64,000 nucleotides of DNA, from positions 1 to 64,000 of the forward strand of contig NZ_QLLR01000010.1 in assembly GCF_003259615.1 (NCBI RefSeq), written 5' to 3'. A model generated the notes under the pieces. That model made no database searches, was not told where the DNA came from, and was given only the letters and a program-made list of their open reading frames with translations. Shown here one piece after another: positions 16,937 through 25,825 of the stretch (position 1 is its first letter; each line of letters begins with the position of its first letter). Both the position numbers and the translations under genes were made by a program. The DNA is from Pedobacter cryoconitis (GTDB lineage Bacteria; Bacteroidota; Bacteroidia; Sphingobacteriales; Sphingobacteriaceae).

Positions 16937-16989
16937 TTCAACTGGTTTTTCCAGGGTTGTAAATGCAGTTCTTTATACTTTTATATTTA

Positions 16990-17589
16990 TTAGTGTTTAA
17001 GCTTTGCTTTGAATACTTTTTCCAGTTTCTCCAGTTTTGGCAGGATAACCAGTCTGCAATAGGGTTGGTCTGAGTTTTTATTGAAGTAATCCTGGTGGTA
17101 TCCTTCGGCTTTGTAAAAAGTTTCTGCTTTTGTGATTTCAGTTACTACTGGTTTGCCGTAAGCGTTTGTTTTATTGAGCTGTGCTTTGTAGTGTTCTGCT
17201 GCTGCTTTTTGCTCAGGAGTGCTATAGAAGACTACTGAGCGGTATTGTGTGCCGACATCTGCGCCCTGACGGTTTAGGGTTGTTGGGTCATGGCTTTTCC
17301 AGAATACTTCCAGGAGGTCATCGTAAGAGATTTTTGCAGGGTCGTAGTTGAATTCAATAACTTCTGCATGCCCGGTTGTGCCGGAACAAACTTCTTCATA
17401 GGTTGGGTTAGGGTAGGAGCCTCCTTCAAAACCGGATCTGACTGCGGTTACTCCATCGAGTTTTTGGAAGAGGGCTTCTGAGCACCAGAAGCAGCCCATG
17501 CCGAATGTGGCTTTTTGTAGTTTTTTCTGCTGCGCGTCTGCGTTGTTTATGGAGAAAAACAGGAGAACTATGATTGCTAGGTATTTCAT
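16990..17589 (-). CDS. msrA: Exported peptide methionine-S-sulfoxide reductase MsrA
   Basis: MsrA (199 aa) reduces methionine-S-sulfoxide in proteins. The catalytic motif GCFWCSEALF (about residues 32-41) contains the nucleophilic Cys, with a second Cys three residues later. FEGGSYPNPTYEEVCSGTTGHAEV, DPTTLNRQGADVGTQYRS and YHQDYF are all typical. Residues 1-20 (MKYLAIIVLLFFSINNADAQ) form a signal peptide, so it should repair proteins in the periplasm. It is monocistronic and convergent with the SGNH gene, with the hairpin/repeat locus between them. Confidence 0.93.
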   Translation of the reverse strand: MKYLAIIVLLFFSINNADAQQKKLQKATFGMGCFWCSEALFQKLDGVTAVRSGFEGGSYPNPTYEEVCSGTTGHAEVIEFNYDPAKISYDDLLEVFWKSHDPTTLNRQGADVGTQYRSVVFYSTPEQKAAAEHYKAQLNKTNAYGKPVVTEITKAETFYKAEGYHQDYFNKNSDQPYCRLVILPKLEKLEKVFKAKLKH

Positions 17590-17924
17590 TGTGTGTGTGT
17601 TTAGAATATAAATTTAATGGATTTATGATTAGAAATACGTGGGGAGGGGGCATGCGGTTTTACATCTGTCCTAAATTGACAGTGTACTGATAAAATGTAG
17701 TTTATGGGAAGGATGATTTGATAATTGCGGTTAAAAAACATTAGTTGATAACTATATGTTAATAAGTACAGGATTGGCTGATATTCTTGATTTAAAGAGG
17801 GGGTGTTGGTAAATGTTAATAACTTAAATTGTTGTAAATTAGCGGGATGCTGTGGTATAATTCGTATTAGCCGGGTTTATTAACAATTGTTTTATAGTTT
17901 TGAATCAAACATTAAAGAAATATT
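17590..17924. other. 335-base intergenic region between divergent msrA and an oxygenase gene
   Basis: This AT-rich gap should hold promoters for both divergent genes. On the plus strand TAGTTTTG (17895-17902) matches the -7 element and lies 22 bases before the oxygenase ATG. Near msrA there is a short GT run (tgtgtgtgtgt). No small gene or further structure could be supported. Confidence 0.5.
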
Positions 17925-18887
17925 ATGTCTACACCTTATATTCCAACCTTAGATCTTGGTTCTTATATTGACGGAACGGAACACGATCGTAAAAAATTTT
18001 CTGATGAACTGGGCAGAGCCTTCAATGATTCGGGCTTTGTAACGATTACCAATCATGGCTTAAGCCAGGAATTAATTGATAAGTTATATCAGAATATTCA
18101 GGGAGTTTTTCGTTTGCCGGCCGATCAGAAAGCGAAATACGAGAAGCCAGAGCTTGCTGGACAACGTGGTTATACCAGTCCGGGCAAAGAAACTGCTAAG
18201 GGTGCTAAAACAGCAGATCTTAAAGAATTCTGGCAAATTGGTCAGACGGTAGTTGATGGTGACCCGATCAAATATGAGTATCCTGATAATGAGTATCTGG
18301 AAGAAATTCCAGGATTCAACGAGGTAACGAACGAGGTTTATCAGAAGCTGGAAAGTAATGGTAAACATTTGTTGAGAGCAATCGCTACTTATTTAAGCTT
18401 ACCTATTGATTATTTTGATCAGCATGTACATAACGGAAATTCTATTTTGAGAGGTATTCATTACTTCCCGATCGAAAATCCTGAAGCATTACCTGATGAT
18501 GCTGTCCGTGCTGGTGCGCATGAGGATATTAACCTGATTACTTTACTGATCGGCGCTAGTGCTGATGGTTTAGAAGTGTTAACACGCAGTAATGAGTGGT
18601 TGCCGATTAAAGCGCATCATTCTGATATTGTAGTGAATGTTGGGGATATGCTGCAGCGTTTAACGAACAATAAGCTTCGTTCTACTACGCATAGAGTGGT
18701 TAATCCACCAAGAGAGTTAATGAAGACTTCACGTTTTTCAGTTCCTTTTTTCTTGCACCCGCGTTCTGATATGGATTTGACAAGCCTTGATTCTTGTGTG
18801 GATGAAGAGCATCCGAAACAATATTCTGATATGACAGCCGGAGAGTATCTGGATGAGCGTTTGAGGGAAATTGGTTTGAAGAAGTAA
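17925..18887 (+). CDS. Isopenicillin N synthase-like 2-oxoglutarate/Fe(II) oxygenase
   Basis: A 320-aa cytoplasmic dioxygenase with an N-terminal DIOX_N region (DSGFVTITNHGLSQELIDKLY) and a C-terminal jelly-roll. The iron ligands appear as the H-x-D pair in GAHEDINLITLL and the distal His in STTHRVVNP; the co-substrate Arg-x-Ser is RFSVPFF. The family includes isopenicillin N synthase, ACC oxidase and many uncharacterised bacterial oxygenases, so the substrate is unknown. No biosynthetic cluster is adjacent. It ends with a strong terminator. Confidence 0.85.
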   Translation: MSTPYIPTLDLGSYIDGTEHDRKKFSDELGRAFNDSGFVTITNHGLSQELIDKLYQNIQGVFRLPADQKAKYEKPELAGQRGYTSPGKETAKGAKTADLKEFWQIGQTVVDGDPIKYEYPDNEYLEEIPGFNEVTNEVYQKLESNGKHLLRAIATYLSLPIDYFDQHVHNGNSILRGIHYFPIENPEALPDDAVRAGAHEDINLITLLIGASADGLEVLTRSNEWLPIKAHHSDIVVNVGDMLQRLTNNKLRSTTHRVVNPPRELMKTSRFSVPFFLHPRSDMDLTSLDSCVDEEHPKQYSDMTAGEYLDERLREIGLKK

Positions 18888-18916
18888 GAAGCTTTAACTG
18901 AGAAAGTCTTAAGCAT

Positions 18917-18948
18917 AAAAAAGGGTTCATTTTCATGAACCCTTTTTT
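18917..18948 (+). terminator. Bidirectional terminator between the oxygenase gene and tRNA-Thr
   Basis: A perfect 14-base stem (AAAAAAGGGTTCAT and its complement) with a TTTC loop. It lies 30 bases past the oxygenase stop and 10 bases past the 3' end of the minus-strand tRNA-Thr gene, so it can serve both. Confidence 0.9.
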
Positions 18949-18957
18949 GTTATTCCG

Positions 18958-19030
<73 letters not shown>

Positions 19031-19166
19031 TTTAATGCCGGTTATTCGCTAACCGGGTGCAATTATAGAAAAATTGATCCTGAATACAAAATCTCTTCTT
19101 TAAAAAAATCGGTTTAATTTTATATCTCCCTGTTTTAGAGCGGATTTATTTTTGCAGTGACCGGGT

Positions 19167-21002
19167 TTATTTCTGTAGCCCTTTGTCGATTGCCTGGTTA
19201 ATCACGTCCTGAATGCGGGAACGGATGCCCATACTGACAAGCTTATTGGTGACTGATGGGTTAACGCGGTTCGATAAAAAGACATAAACGAGGCCTCTTG
19301 ATGGGTCTACCCAAACTGCAGTACCGGTATAACCGGTGTGGCCATAGGTTTGTGATGAGGCGGTCGATGAAGGGTATTTCTTAGCGAGGTTCGGGTCCCA
19401 GCGGTCAAATCCTAATCCTCTTCTGCTCACGTTTGATTGTTGGGCAGTGAAGTTTTCTACGGTTCCTGGTTTGAAATAAGTTTGGCCTCCGTAAGTTCCT
19501 TTGTTCAGAAACATCTGGTACATGATCGCCATGTCATTGGTACTGGCAAATAGGCCGGCATGTCCGGAGACTCCGCCTACAAGGGCTGCTCCCTGATCAT
19601 GGACGTAACCTACGAGCAGTGTCTTTCTGAAATAGGTGTCGTCTTCTGTGGGAATGATCTGATCTCTGCTGAACCTGTTTCTTGGCAGGAACCCGGCAGT
19701 CTGCATGCCTAAGGGGGCATAAAAGTTTTCAGCGGTGTAGATATTTAAGGGTTCTCCGCTAATTTGCTCCACAATATCCTTCATGACATACATGCTGATG
19801 TCGCTGTATACGTATTTACCCCTGGTCCTGATCGGGGCATTCAGCATGCGTGGCCACATTACGTCTTTGAAGTAGTCTTTCCTGATGAAATATCCGTCAG
19901 CTACTTTGGTGGGGTAAGCTGCCGAAGAGTCCGGACTGTGGTCGGTTGCTTTAACACTGTCGTGAAAAGCAATATAAGGTATAAAGCCGGCCTGGTGCAG
20001 CATCACGTCGCGGACCGGGATTTCATTCATTGCGGTTGGTCTTGCCAGGGCAATGTAAGCGCCTATATTGGTGTCTAGTTTGAGTTTGTTCTGTTCTACT
20101 AAACGCATAACCATCGGTGTGGTTGCAGTTATTTTAGTGATGGAAGCCAGGTCGAATATATCGGTGACTTTATCAGCCGGGCCGCCATAGGTATGGGTGC
20201 CGTAAGCTTTATTAAAGATAACTTTGCCGTCCTTTGCCACCAATACAACCATGCCGGGTGCGGCTCTCGCTGCGATGGCTTCGGCGGTAATGTTATCAAT
20301 TTCACGCAGGTTATCACTGTTTACGCCAGCATCTTCGGGAACGGTATAGCTTAGGCGGGTAACGGTAGTGGTAAAGCCTGATCCGGCAAGGTATTTTCCG
20401 GAGATATTTCTGGTTAATTTATTGCTGGCCGCTATTCCTCCGAAAATCATCTGGGGGATTAGTGTGGCTGATTGTATGCTTTTGTCCTGTGTCCAGATTA
20501 TAGGGGTGTTCAGGGAGTCAAAGGGAGCGAGGTTGGTTTGCTGACCGTAGAGGGCAACAATAACGGATTTGGTTTTGGCCAGCGAGTTGATGAAATTGAT
20601 ATACCTTGGCTGGGTTGTTTCCAGGTCCTGAATGGAAATGATAATGGTGTTAAAGAATTTCAGATCGTCCTCGAGCTTTAAGAGTCCGGGCGAGTTTTCA
20701 TATTTTGCGGAGCTGAAAGAAGTGACTTTCGCATATTTATTCAGCAAGCTATCCGAGATATTCTGAAAATTGAAACCCAGGCTGACTGAGGCTATGTTTT
20801 TCTTTTCCAGGGAGGTCAGGGGGATAATGTTTTGCTGGTTGTTCAGCAAAACGGTATGCTGAAGGATGTTAGTGTTGACTTTCAGCAGGTCTTCATTTCT
20901 TTGGTGATCTTGTGCGCAGGCACTAAAGGTAGAGATCGCAAGAAGACAAACAGTGATCGTTTGAACAAGATTGTTTTTGTACATAAAAAGCTTATAGTTC
21001 AT
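19167..21002 (-). CDS. Lipoprotein: GH3 C-terminal-like domain fused to class C beta-lactamase domain
   Basis: A 611-aa protein. Residues 1-29 form a lipoprotein signal (lipobox FSAC, Cys29). Residues ~40-220 look like the C-terminal domain of GH3 enzymes: HTVLLNNQQNIIPL and the late IPQMIFGG are family marks, but the catalytic GH3 barrel that should precede them is absent. Residues ~225-605 form a serine beta-lactamase/D-Ala-D-Ala-hydrolase-like domain with SITK (Ser287, Lys290), a YSD motif and a GHTG motif. Bacteroidota have longer NagZ-like GH3 plus beta-lactamase fusions, so this may be a shortened relative acting on peptidoglycan or esters. Confidence 0.78.
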   Translation of the reverse strand: MNYKLFMYKNNLVQTITVCLLAISTFSACAQDHQRNEDLLKVNTNILQHTVLLNNQQNIIPLTSLEKKNIASVSLGFNFQNISDSLLNKYAKVTSFSSAKYENSPGLLKLEDDLKFFNTIIISIQDLETTQPRYINFINSLAKTKSVIVALYGQQTNLAPFDSLNTPIIWTQDKSIQSATLIPQMIFGGIAASNKLTRNISGKYLAGSGFTTTVTRLSYTVPEDAGVNSDNLREIDNITAEAIAARAAPGMVVLVAKDGKVIFNKAYGTHTYGGPADKVTDIFDLASITKITATTPMVMRLVEQNKLKLDTNIGAYIALARPTAMNEIPVRDVMLHQAGFIPYIAFHDSVKATDHSPDSSAAYPTKVADGYFIRKDYFKDVMWPRMLNAPIRTRGKYVYSDISMYVMKDIVEQISGEPLNIYTAENFYAPLGMQTAGFLPRNRFSRDQIIPTEDDTYFRKTLLVGYVHDQGAALVGGVSGHAGLFASTNDMAIMYQMFLNKGTYGGQTYFKPGTVENFTAQQSNVSRRGLGFDRWDPNLAKKYPSSTASSQTYGHTGYTGTAVWVDPSRGLVYVFLSNRVNPSVTNKLVSMGIRSRIQDVINQAIDKGLQK

Positions 21003-21122
21003 TCAGAACGCTAAAGATATAAAAAGCTTGTACCGGGTTCGTCATTAAATGGTATTTATAATCAAAAGATTTATGTATAAGGCTTATTTTCGTTAAATTA
21101 GCGACCTTTACCAAGGAACTAA

Positions 21123-23045
21123 ATGTCAGATATAATACAACTTTTACCCGAGAGTGTTGCGAATCAAATTGCTGCCGGAGAGGTAGTTCAGCGACCTGCA
21201 TCGGCAGTGAAAGAGTTGATGGAAAATGCCATTGATGCGGGGGCGAATAAGATACAATTGATCTTGAAAGATGCCGGAAAGGTACTTATTCAGGTGATCG
21301 ACAATGGATGTGGGATGAGCGTTTCTGATGCACGTATGTGTTTTGAGCGCCATGCAACTTCAAAAGTGCGCAAAGCGGAAGATTTATTTGCTATCCGTAC
21401 CATGGGTTTCCGTGGGGAGGCCATGGCTTCTATTGCCGCGATTGCACAGGTTGAAATGAAAACCCGCCGATTTGAAGATGAACTGGGTACACTGATCGAA
21501 ATTGAAGGAGCAACGATAACTAAACAGGAACCTGTAGCCACGCCGCAGGGAACCAGTATATGTATCAAAAACTTATTCTTTAATACACCGGCAAGACGCA
21601 ATTTTCTGAAGAGCAATCCTGCTGAAATGAGGCATATTATCGATGAATTCCAAAGGGTTTCATTGGCTAATCCTGCAATCTCTTTCAGTTTGCATCATGA
21701 TGGAATGGAGATCTTCAGATTGCCTTCATCTGCTTTAAAACAACGGATAGTCCATTTATTTGGAAATAATTATAACGAAAGACTAATTCCTGTAGAAGAG
21801 GATACCACGATTATCAACCTGAAAGGGTTTATTGGCAAGCCTCAGTTTGCAAAGAAAACAAGGGGGGAACAGTTCTTTTTTGTGAACAATCGTTTCATCA
21901 GAGATAATTACCTGAATCATGCGCTGAATAAGGCTTATGAAGATTTATTATCAGATGATAACTTCCCTTTCTATGTGCTTTTTATAGATATTGACCCGGC
22001 TAAGATTGATGTGAATGTACATCCTACGAAAACGGAGATCAAATATCTGGATGAGAAGTCTATTTATGCAATTATCCATTCTGCGGTTAAACGTTCTCTG
22101 GGAAGGTTTAATATCAGCCCGACGATTGATTTTGATCAGGAAACCGCTTTTAGCGGAATGATCAGCCCAAAGAATCTGGACGAAATTATTCCTCCGAGTA
22201 TTAGTTTTAATCCTGACTTTAATCCTTTTGCTGACGATAAGAGTAGTGATAAGGGGTCTGGCTCTTCTGGTTTCAGAGGCGCGGAAACGGGATTTAGCGG
22301 TTCCGGGACTGGTTTTAAGGGAACGGAAACAGGATTCGGAAATTCAAATGGCAATAGTCATCAGCCTGTAGCTAAGAATTGGGGTTCATTGTATGAAATT
22401 TCAAAGGATAAGCCGGCTGAGCAGGTTAAAATGGAATTGCCGGGAAATGGTCCTGACGATAAATACGCGCCGATACAGAAACAGCTGATGCAGCTGCATA
22501 ATAAGTACATTATTTCTCAGATTAAGTCAGGTTTAATGCTGATTGATCAGCAGGCGGCACACGAAAGAATATTGTATGAACGTTTTAGCATTAACCTGGA
22601 AGACCGCAAGGGTGCCTCGCAACAGAGTTTGTTTCCGCAGACGGTTACCTTAAGCCCGAATGATTATGAGTTAGCGAAGAGTTTACTGGACGACATTAAG
22701 AGCCTGGGCTTTGAGGTCAGAGAATTTGGAAAGAATACTTTAGTCATTGAGGGGATTCCTGTTGATCTGGGAAGTAACCAGATTAATGAGACTCAGCTTT
22801 TTGAACACCTGATAGAAGGTTTTAAGAATTCTCAGCAGGAGTTAAAGCTGGATAAAAGGGATGCACTGGCCAGAAGTATGGCTAAGAATAGTGCGATTAA
22901 GAGTGGGGTTGTTTTAGGGCAGCAGGAAATGAATATGTTGATTGAGCAGTTGTTTGCGTGTAAGGCACCAAACTTTAGTATCAGCGGCAGGCCTGTAATC
23001 CAAACGATGTCACTGACAGAAATTGATAGAAAATTTGATAAGTAA
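21123..23045 (+). CDS. mutL: DNA mismatch repair protein MutL
   Basis: A 640-aa MutL. The GHKL ATPase domain shows IAAGEVVQRPASAVKELMENAIDAGA, DNGCGM and the TMGFRGEAMASIA lid. The C-terminal domain has the endonuclease-type segment DQQAAHERILYE (Gln where DQHA(x)2E(x)4E has His) and a late CKAPNFSISGRP block, so nicking activity is plausible. The linker (about 375-415) holds repeated G-x-E/G-TGF units, low in complexity. It begins a run of four overlapping genes with two rhomboids and an EEP-type protein; its stop shares one base with the next ATG. Confidence 0.94.
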   Translation: MSDIIQLLPESVANQIAAGEVVQRPASAVKELMENAIDAGANKIQLILKDAGKVLIQVIDNGCGMSVSDARMCFERHATSKVRKAEDLFAIRTMGFRGEAMASIAAIAQVEMKTRRFEDELGTLIEIEGATITKQEPVATPQGTSICIKNLFFNTPARRNFLKSNPAEMRHIIDEFQRVSLANPAISFSLHHDGMEIFRLPSSALKQRIVHLFGNNYNERLIPVEEDTTIINLKGFIGKPQFAKKTRGEQFFFVNNRFIRDNYLNHALNKAYEDLLSDDNFPFYVLFIDIDPAKIDVNVHPTKTEIKYLDEKSIYAIIHSAVKRSLGRFNISPTIDFDQETAFSGMISPKNLDEIIPPSISFNPDFNPFADDKSSDKGSGSSGFRGAETGFSGSGTGFKGTETGFGNSNGNSHQPVAKNWGSLYEISKDKPAEQVKMELPGNGPDDKYAPIQKQLMQLHNKYIISQIKSGLMLIDQQAAHERILYERFSINLEDRKGASQQSLFPQTVTLSPNDYELAKSLLDDIKSLGFEVREFGKNTLVIEGIPVDLGSNQINETQLFEHLIEGFKNSQQELKLDKRDALARSMAKNSAIKSGVVLGQQEMNMLIEQLFACKAPNFSISGRPVIQTMSLTEIDRKFDK

Positions 23046-23785
23046 TGATGAATAATATTCATATACCTCCAGTTGTTAAGAACCTGTTGATCATCAACGT
23101 GTTGTTCTTCGCGGCTAAATATGTTTTTGAATCTAAGGGAATTGACCTGGGTTATTATCTGGGCGCATTTTACTTTGATTCTCCGCTGTTTAAAATATGG
23201 CAGCCGATTACGTATATGTTTATGCACGGGAACTTTACCCATATTTTATTCAATATGTTTGCCTTGTTCTCTTTCGGTTCGGTGCTGGAAACCAGGTGGG
23301 GAACTAAAAGATTTATCAACTTTTACCTGATTACGGGTTTAGGTGCACTGGCTTTACAATGGGGCGTGCAGGCTTTTGAAGTTTATCAAATGACAGGTTC
23401 TCCGGTTAATCCAGGGGCTGTAACCATTGATATTGTGAAGGGCATGGCTTCTTTAAATTTAAGGGGTTTAAGTCCTGATCAGGGACAAACGTTATTGAGC
23501 ATTTATTCTGGCCCTATGGTTGGGGCTTCCGGAGCCATATTTGGTTTACTGGTAGCTTTTGGAATGCTTTATCCGAATGCAGAGCTTTATATTATGTTTA
23601 TTCCGGTACCTGTGAAGGCTAAATATATCATCCCGGTTTATATTTTGATAGAACTTAGTTTGGGAGTAGCCAGCGTTCAGGGAGATTCCGTTGCGCATTA
23701 TGCACACCTTGGTGGTGCATTGCTAGGGTTTATACTCGTGAAGTTATGGAAAGAGAAAAATACATTTTACGACTATTATGACTAA
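23045..23785 (+). CDS. Rhomboid family intramembrane serine protease (first of two)
   Basis: A 246-aa polytopic protease that cuts membrane proteins within the bilayer. HGNFTHILFNMFALFSFG is the conserved H-x-x-x-N helix, GPMVGASGAIFGLL carries the catalytic Ser of GASG, and HYAHLGGALLGF supplies the catalytic His. A ~45-residue insertion between helices (about 108-155, TGSPVNPGAVTID...) is larger than usual. Translation is probably coupled to mutL (TAATG overlap) and to the next rhomboid, which overlaps by 8 bases. Confidence 0.92.
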   Translation: MMNNIHIPPVVKNLLIINVLFFAAKYVFESKGIDLGYYLGAFYFDSPLFKIWQPITYMFMHGNFTHILFNMFALFSFGSVLETRWGTKRFINFYLITGLGALALQWGVQAFEVYQMTGSPVNPGAVTIDIVKGMASLNLRGLSPDQGQTLLSIYSGPMVGASGAIFGLLVAFGMLYPNAELYIMFIPVPVKAKYIIPVYILIELSLGVASVQGDSVAHYAHLGGALLGFILVKLWKEKNTFYDYYD

Positions 23786-24644
23786 GAAGAATCTGTTTGA
23801 GGAACTGAAATATAAAGTTTTCCAGTCTGGGAACCCGGTGTTTTTTTACATTGGGATCAACACGATTGTATACGTCGCTGTAGCTCTTTTTGGGGTTACT
23901 TATTTCCTGGCGGGTAATACGAATGTCCGGTTTTTAGATTATGTGAGTGAGTATGTTGCTTTTCCTGCAGCTTTACCTAAACTCCCTTTCCGCTTTTATA
24001 CGATACTGACTTATCAATTTTTTCATAGTGATATTTTTCATATCCTGTTTAATATGTTATGGCTGTTCTGGATGGGCAGGATCTTTTTAGAGTTCCTGAA
24101 ACCGCGTCAGTTCCATTTGGTATATCTTGCGGGCGGAGTAATGGGTGCAGTCATTTATGCACTGGCTTATAATATTTTCCCTGTTTTTGCGGATTATATT
24201 CCTGCGGCGACAATCATCGGTTCGTCAGCTTCAGTAATGGCTATTGCAGTGGCTACGGCTACTTTGGTTCCGGATTATTCGATGAACCTGATGTTTATCG
24301 GAAATGTGAAACTGAAGTATTTGCTGATGGCTTATATTGTATTTGACCTGATCAGCATTGCTTCCCAGAATCCGGGAGGCAGTTTTGCGCATCTTGGTGG
24401 TGCATTGTTTGGTTTTGTTTATATTAAGCTTTTGCAGGGCGGAAACGATTTAAGTGGCTGGTTTGAACGTAAGCCGACTTTAAAAGTGGTTAAAAATGAT
24501 AAGCCTAATGCTGGTGCAAGGAATAAAAGTAATAAGGTGAACCAGAAAGAGGTTGATGCTATACTTGATAAAGTTTCTAAGTCAGGTTATGATAAGTTAA
24601 GCAGACAGGAAAAGGAGATTTTATTCAAGGCGAGTAAGGATTAA
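23778..24644 (+). CDS. Rhomboid family protease with C-terminal cytosolic extension (second of two)
   Basis: A 288-aa rhomboid. HSDIFHILFNMLWLFWMG is the H-x-x-x-N helix, and IIGSSASVMAIAVA has the catalytic Ser in a variant GSSA instead of GASG. FAHLGGALFGF supplies the His. The soluble tail (about 250-288, QKEVDAILDKVSKSGYDKLSRQEKEILFK) matches the short domain typical of Bacteroidota rhomboids (DUF6576-type). It overlaps both neighbours (8 bases before, 1 base after), so the pair may work on linked substrates or together. Confidence 0.9.
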   Translation: MTKKNLFEELKYKVFQSGNPVFFYIGINTIVYVAVALFGVTYFLAGNTNVRFLDYVSEYVAFPAALPKLPFRFYTILTYQFFHSDIFHILFNMLWLFWMGRIFLEFLKPRQFHLVYLAGGVMGAVIYALAYNIFPVFADYIPAATIIGSSASVMAIAVATATLVPDYSMNLMFIGNVKLKYLLMAYIVFDLISIASQNPGGSFAHLGGALFGFVYIKLLQGGNDLSGWFERKPTLKVVKNDKPNAGARNKSNKVNQKEVDAILDKVSKSGYDKLSRQEKEILFKASKD

Positions 24645-25753
24645 TGAAGAAAAAAAAGCTTAGTTTTTTAGGGAAGATCACAGTGCTTGTTGGAATGGTT
24701 ATGGCTTTTGCTCTTTTACTGGGTATATTAGCTGGTAATCTTGATCCGCGTGAGCATGAGCGCATTGCCTTTTTTGGGCTGGCCTATCCTTTTGTGCTGC
24801 TTTTAAATGTATTTTTTATTATTTGGTGGGTTTTACGGGGCAGAATTCTATTTGCTTTAGGTACGGCCGCTATCATCGCGATTGGCTGGCATCCGTTAAT
24901 TGCGACGGTTGGTTTTATCGGTGAATCTGGTGATGGCCCGAAATCGGCTCCTGATCTGGTCAGGATGATGACTTACAATGTGCATAGTTTTAAACCTTAT
25001 GGCGAAGCGGGCAATGAGTCGGTGAAGCAGCAGATGCTCGCTGTCGTGAAAGATGAAAACCCTGATATTATCTGTTTTCAGGAATATTATACGCGCCGCA
25101 AGGGAACGTTTGCGATTACTGATAGTTTAAAGCAGATCCTGAAAACTTCCAATTACTATTTTGTACCTTCTTCTGGCAATGATTATGAATCTGCGGGATT
25201 AGCTATCTTCTCGAGGTACCCGATCGTCAATAAGGGAAGTATCTTGTTTAGTACCAATCACGGTGGCAATGCGAGCATCTATGTAGATGTAATGGTCAAT
25301 AAGGAGAAGGTACGGGTTTATAATGTTCATTTGCAGTCTATATCTTTTGATAAGCAGGATTATAATTACCTGGATAAAGTGACCAAAAAAATAGATACGG
25401 AGATTTTACCGGCAAAAAGAATCGTAAGCATGCTGAAAACGGCATTTCTTAAAAGAAGCGGACAGGTTGATATTATGAAAGATCATATGAAAGCGTGTAC
25501 AACACCTTTCCTGATTGCGGGAGATTTTAATGATACACCTGCTTCGTATGCGGTAACACAATTAACAAAATCACTTCATAATACGTTTGTAGAACAGGGA
25601 ACTGGCCTTGGCCGTACGTATAACGGGAAATTCCCTAATTTCCAGATTGACTATATCTCGGCTACCAGGAATATCAAGGTAATCAATCACCGGATTATAC
25701 AAGCGAGATTATCTGATCATTTCCCTGTAAGAAGTGACTTAAGAATCAATTAA
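24644..25753 (+). CDS. Membrane-anchored endonuclease/exonuclease/phosphatase family protein
   Basis: A 369-aa protein with three likely membrane helices in the first ~95 residues (about 12-31, 41-65, 69-90), then an EEP domain. Metal-site motifs are seen: MTYNVHSF (Asn), IICFQEYY (Glu), LIAGDFNDTP (Asp, Asn), and IDYISA plus SDHFPV at the end (Asp, His). The domain probably faces the periplasm and hydrolyses phosphodiesters or phosphomonoesters; the substrate is not predictable. It ends the mutL-rhomboid run. Confidence 0.85.
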   Translation: MKKKKLSFLGKITVLVGMVMAFALLLGILAGNLDPREHERIAFFGLAYPFVLLLNVFFIIWWVLRGRILFALGTAAIIAIGWHPLIATVGFIGESGDGPKSAPDLVRMMTYNVHSFKPYGEAGNESVKQQMLAVVKDENPDIICFQEYYTRRKGTFAITDSLKQILKTSNYYFVPSSGNDYESAGLAIFSRYPIVNKGSILFSTNHGGNASIYVDVMVNKEKVRVYNVHLQSISFDKQDYNYLDKVTKKIDTEILPAKRIVSMLKTAFLKRSGQVDIMKDHMKACTTPFLIAGDFNDTPASYAVTQLTKSLHNTFVEQGTGLGRTYNGKFPNFQIDYISATRNIKVINHRIIQARLSDHFPVRSDLRIN

Positions 25754-25769
25754 TATACTCACAAATTTT

Positions 25770-25777
25770 TATCTTTG
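25770..25777 (+). promoter_or_regulatory. Putative -7 box of cysS
   Basis: TATCTTTG matches TAnnTTTG, 48 bases before the cysS ATG and 16 bases past the EEP stop. No TTG is seen at -33. Confidence 0.4.
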
Positions 25778-25825
25778 TTATCTTCAGTCCTGCATATTCC
25801 CGGACTAAAATAAATATATATACTA

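Noticed and set aside
21123..23045. MutL with a broken endonuclease site because DQHA reads DQQA
   Set aside because: The rest of the motif and the C-terminal GRP block are intact, and Gln here appears to be common in Bacteroidota MutL as far as I know.
23778..24644. Second rhomboid as an inactive homologue because GASG is replaced
   Set aside because: The Ser of GSSA is in the catalytic position and the His of AHLGG is kept, so inactivity is not supported.
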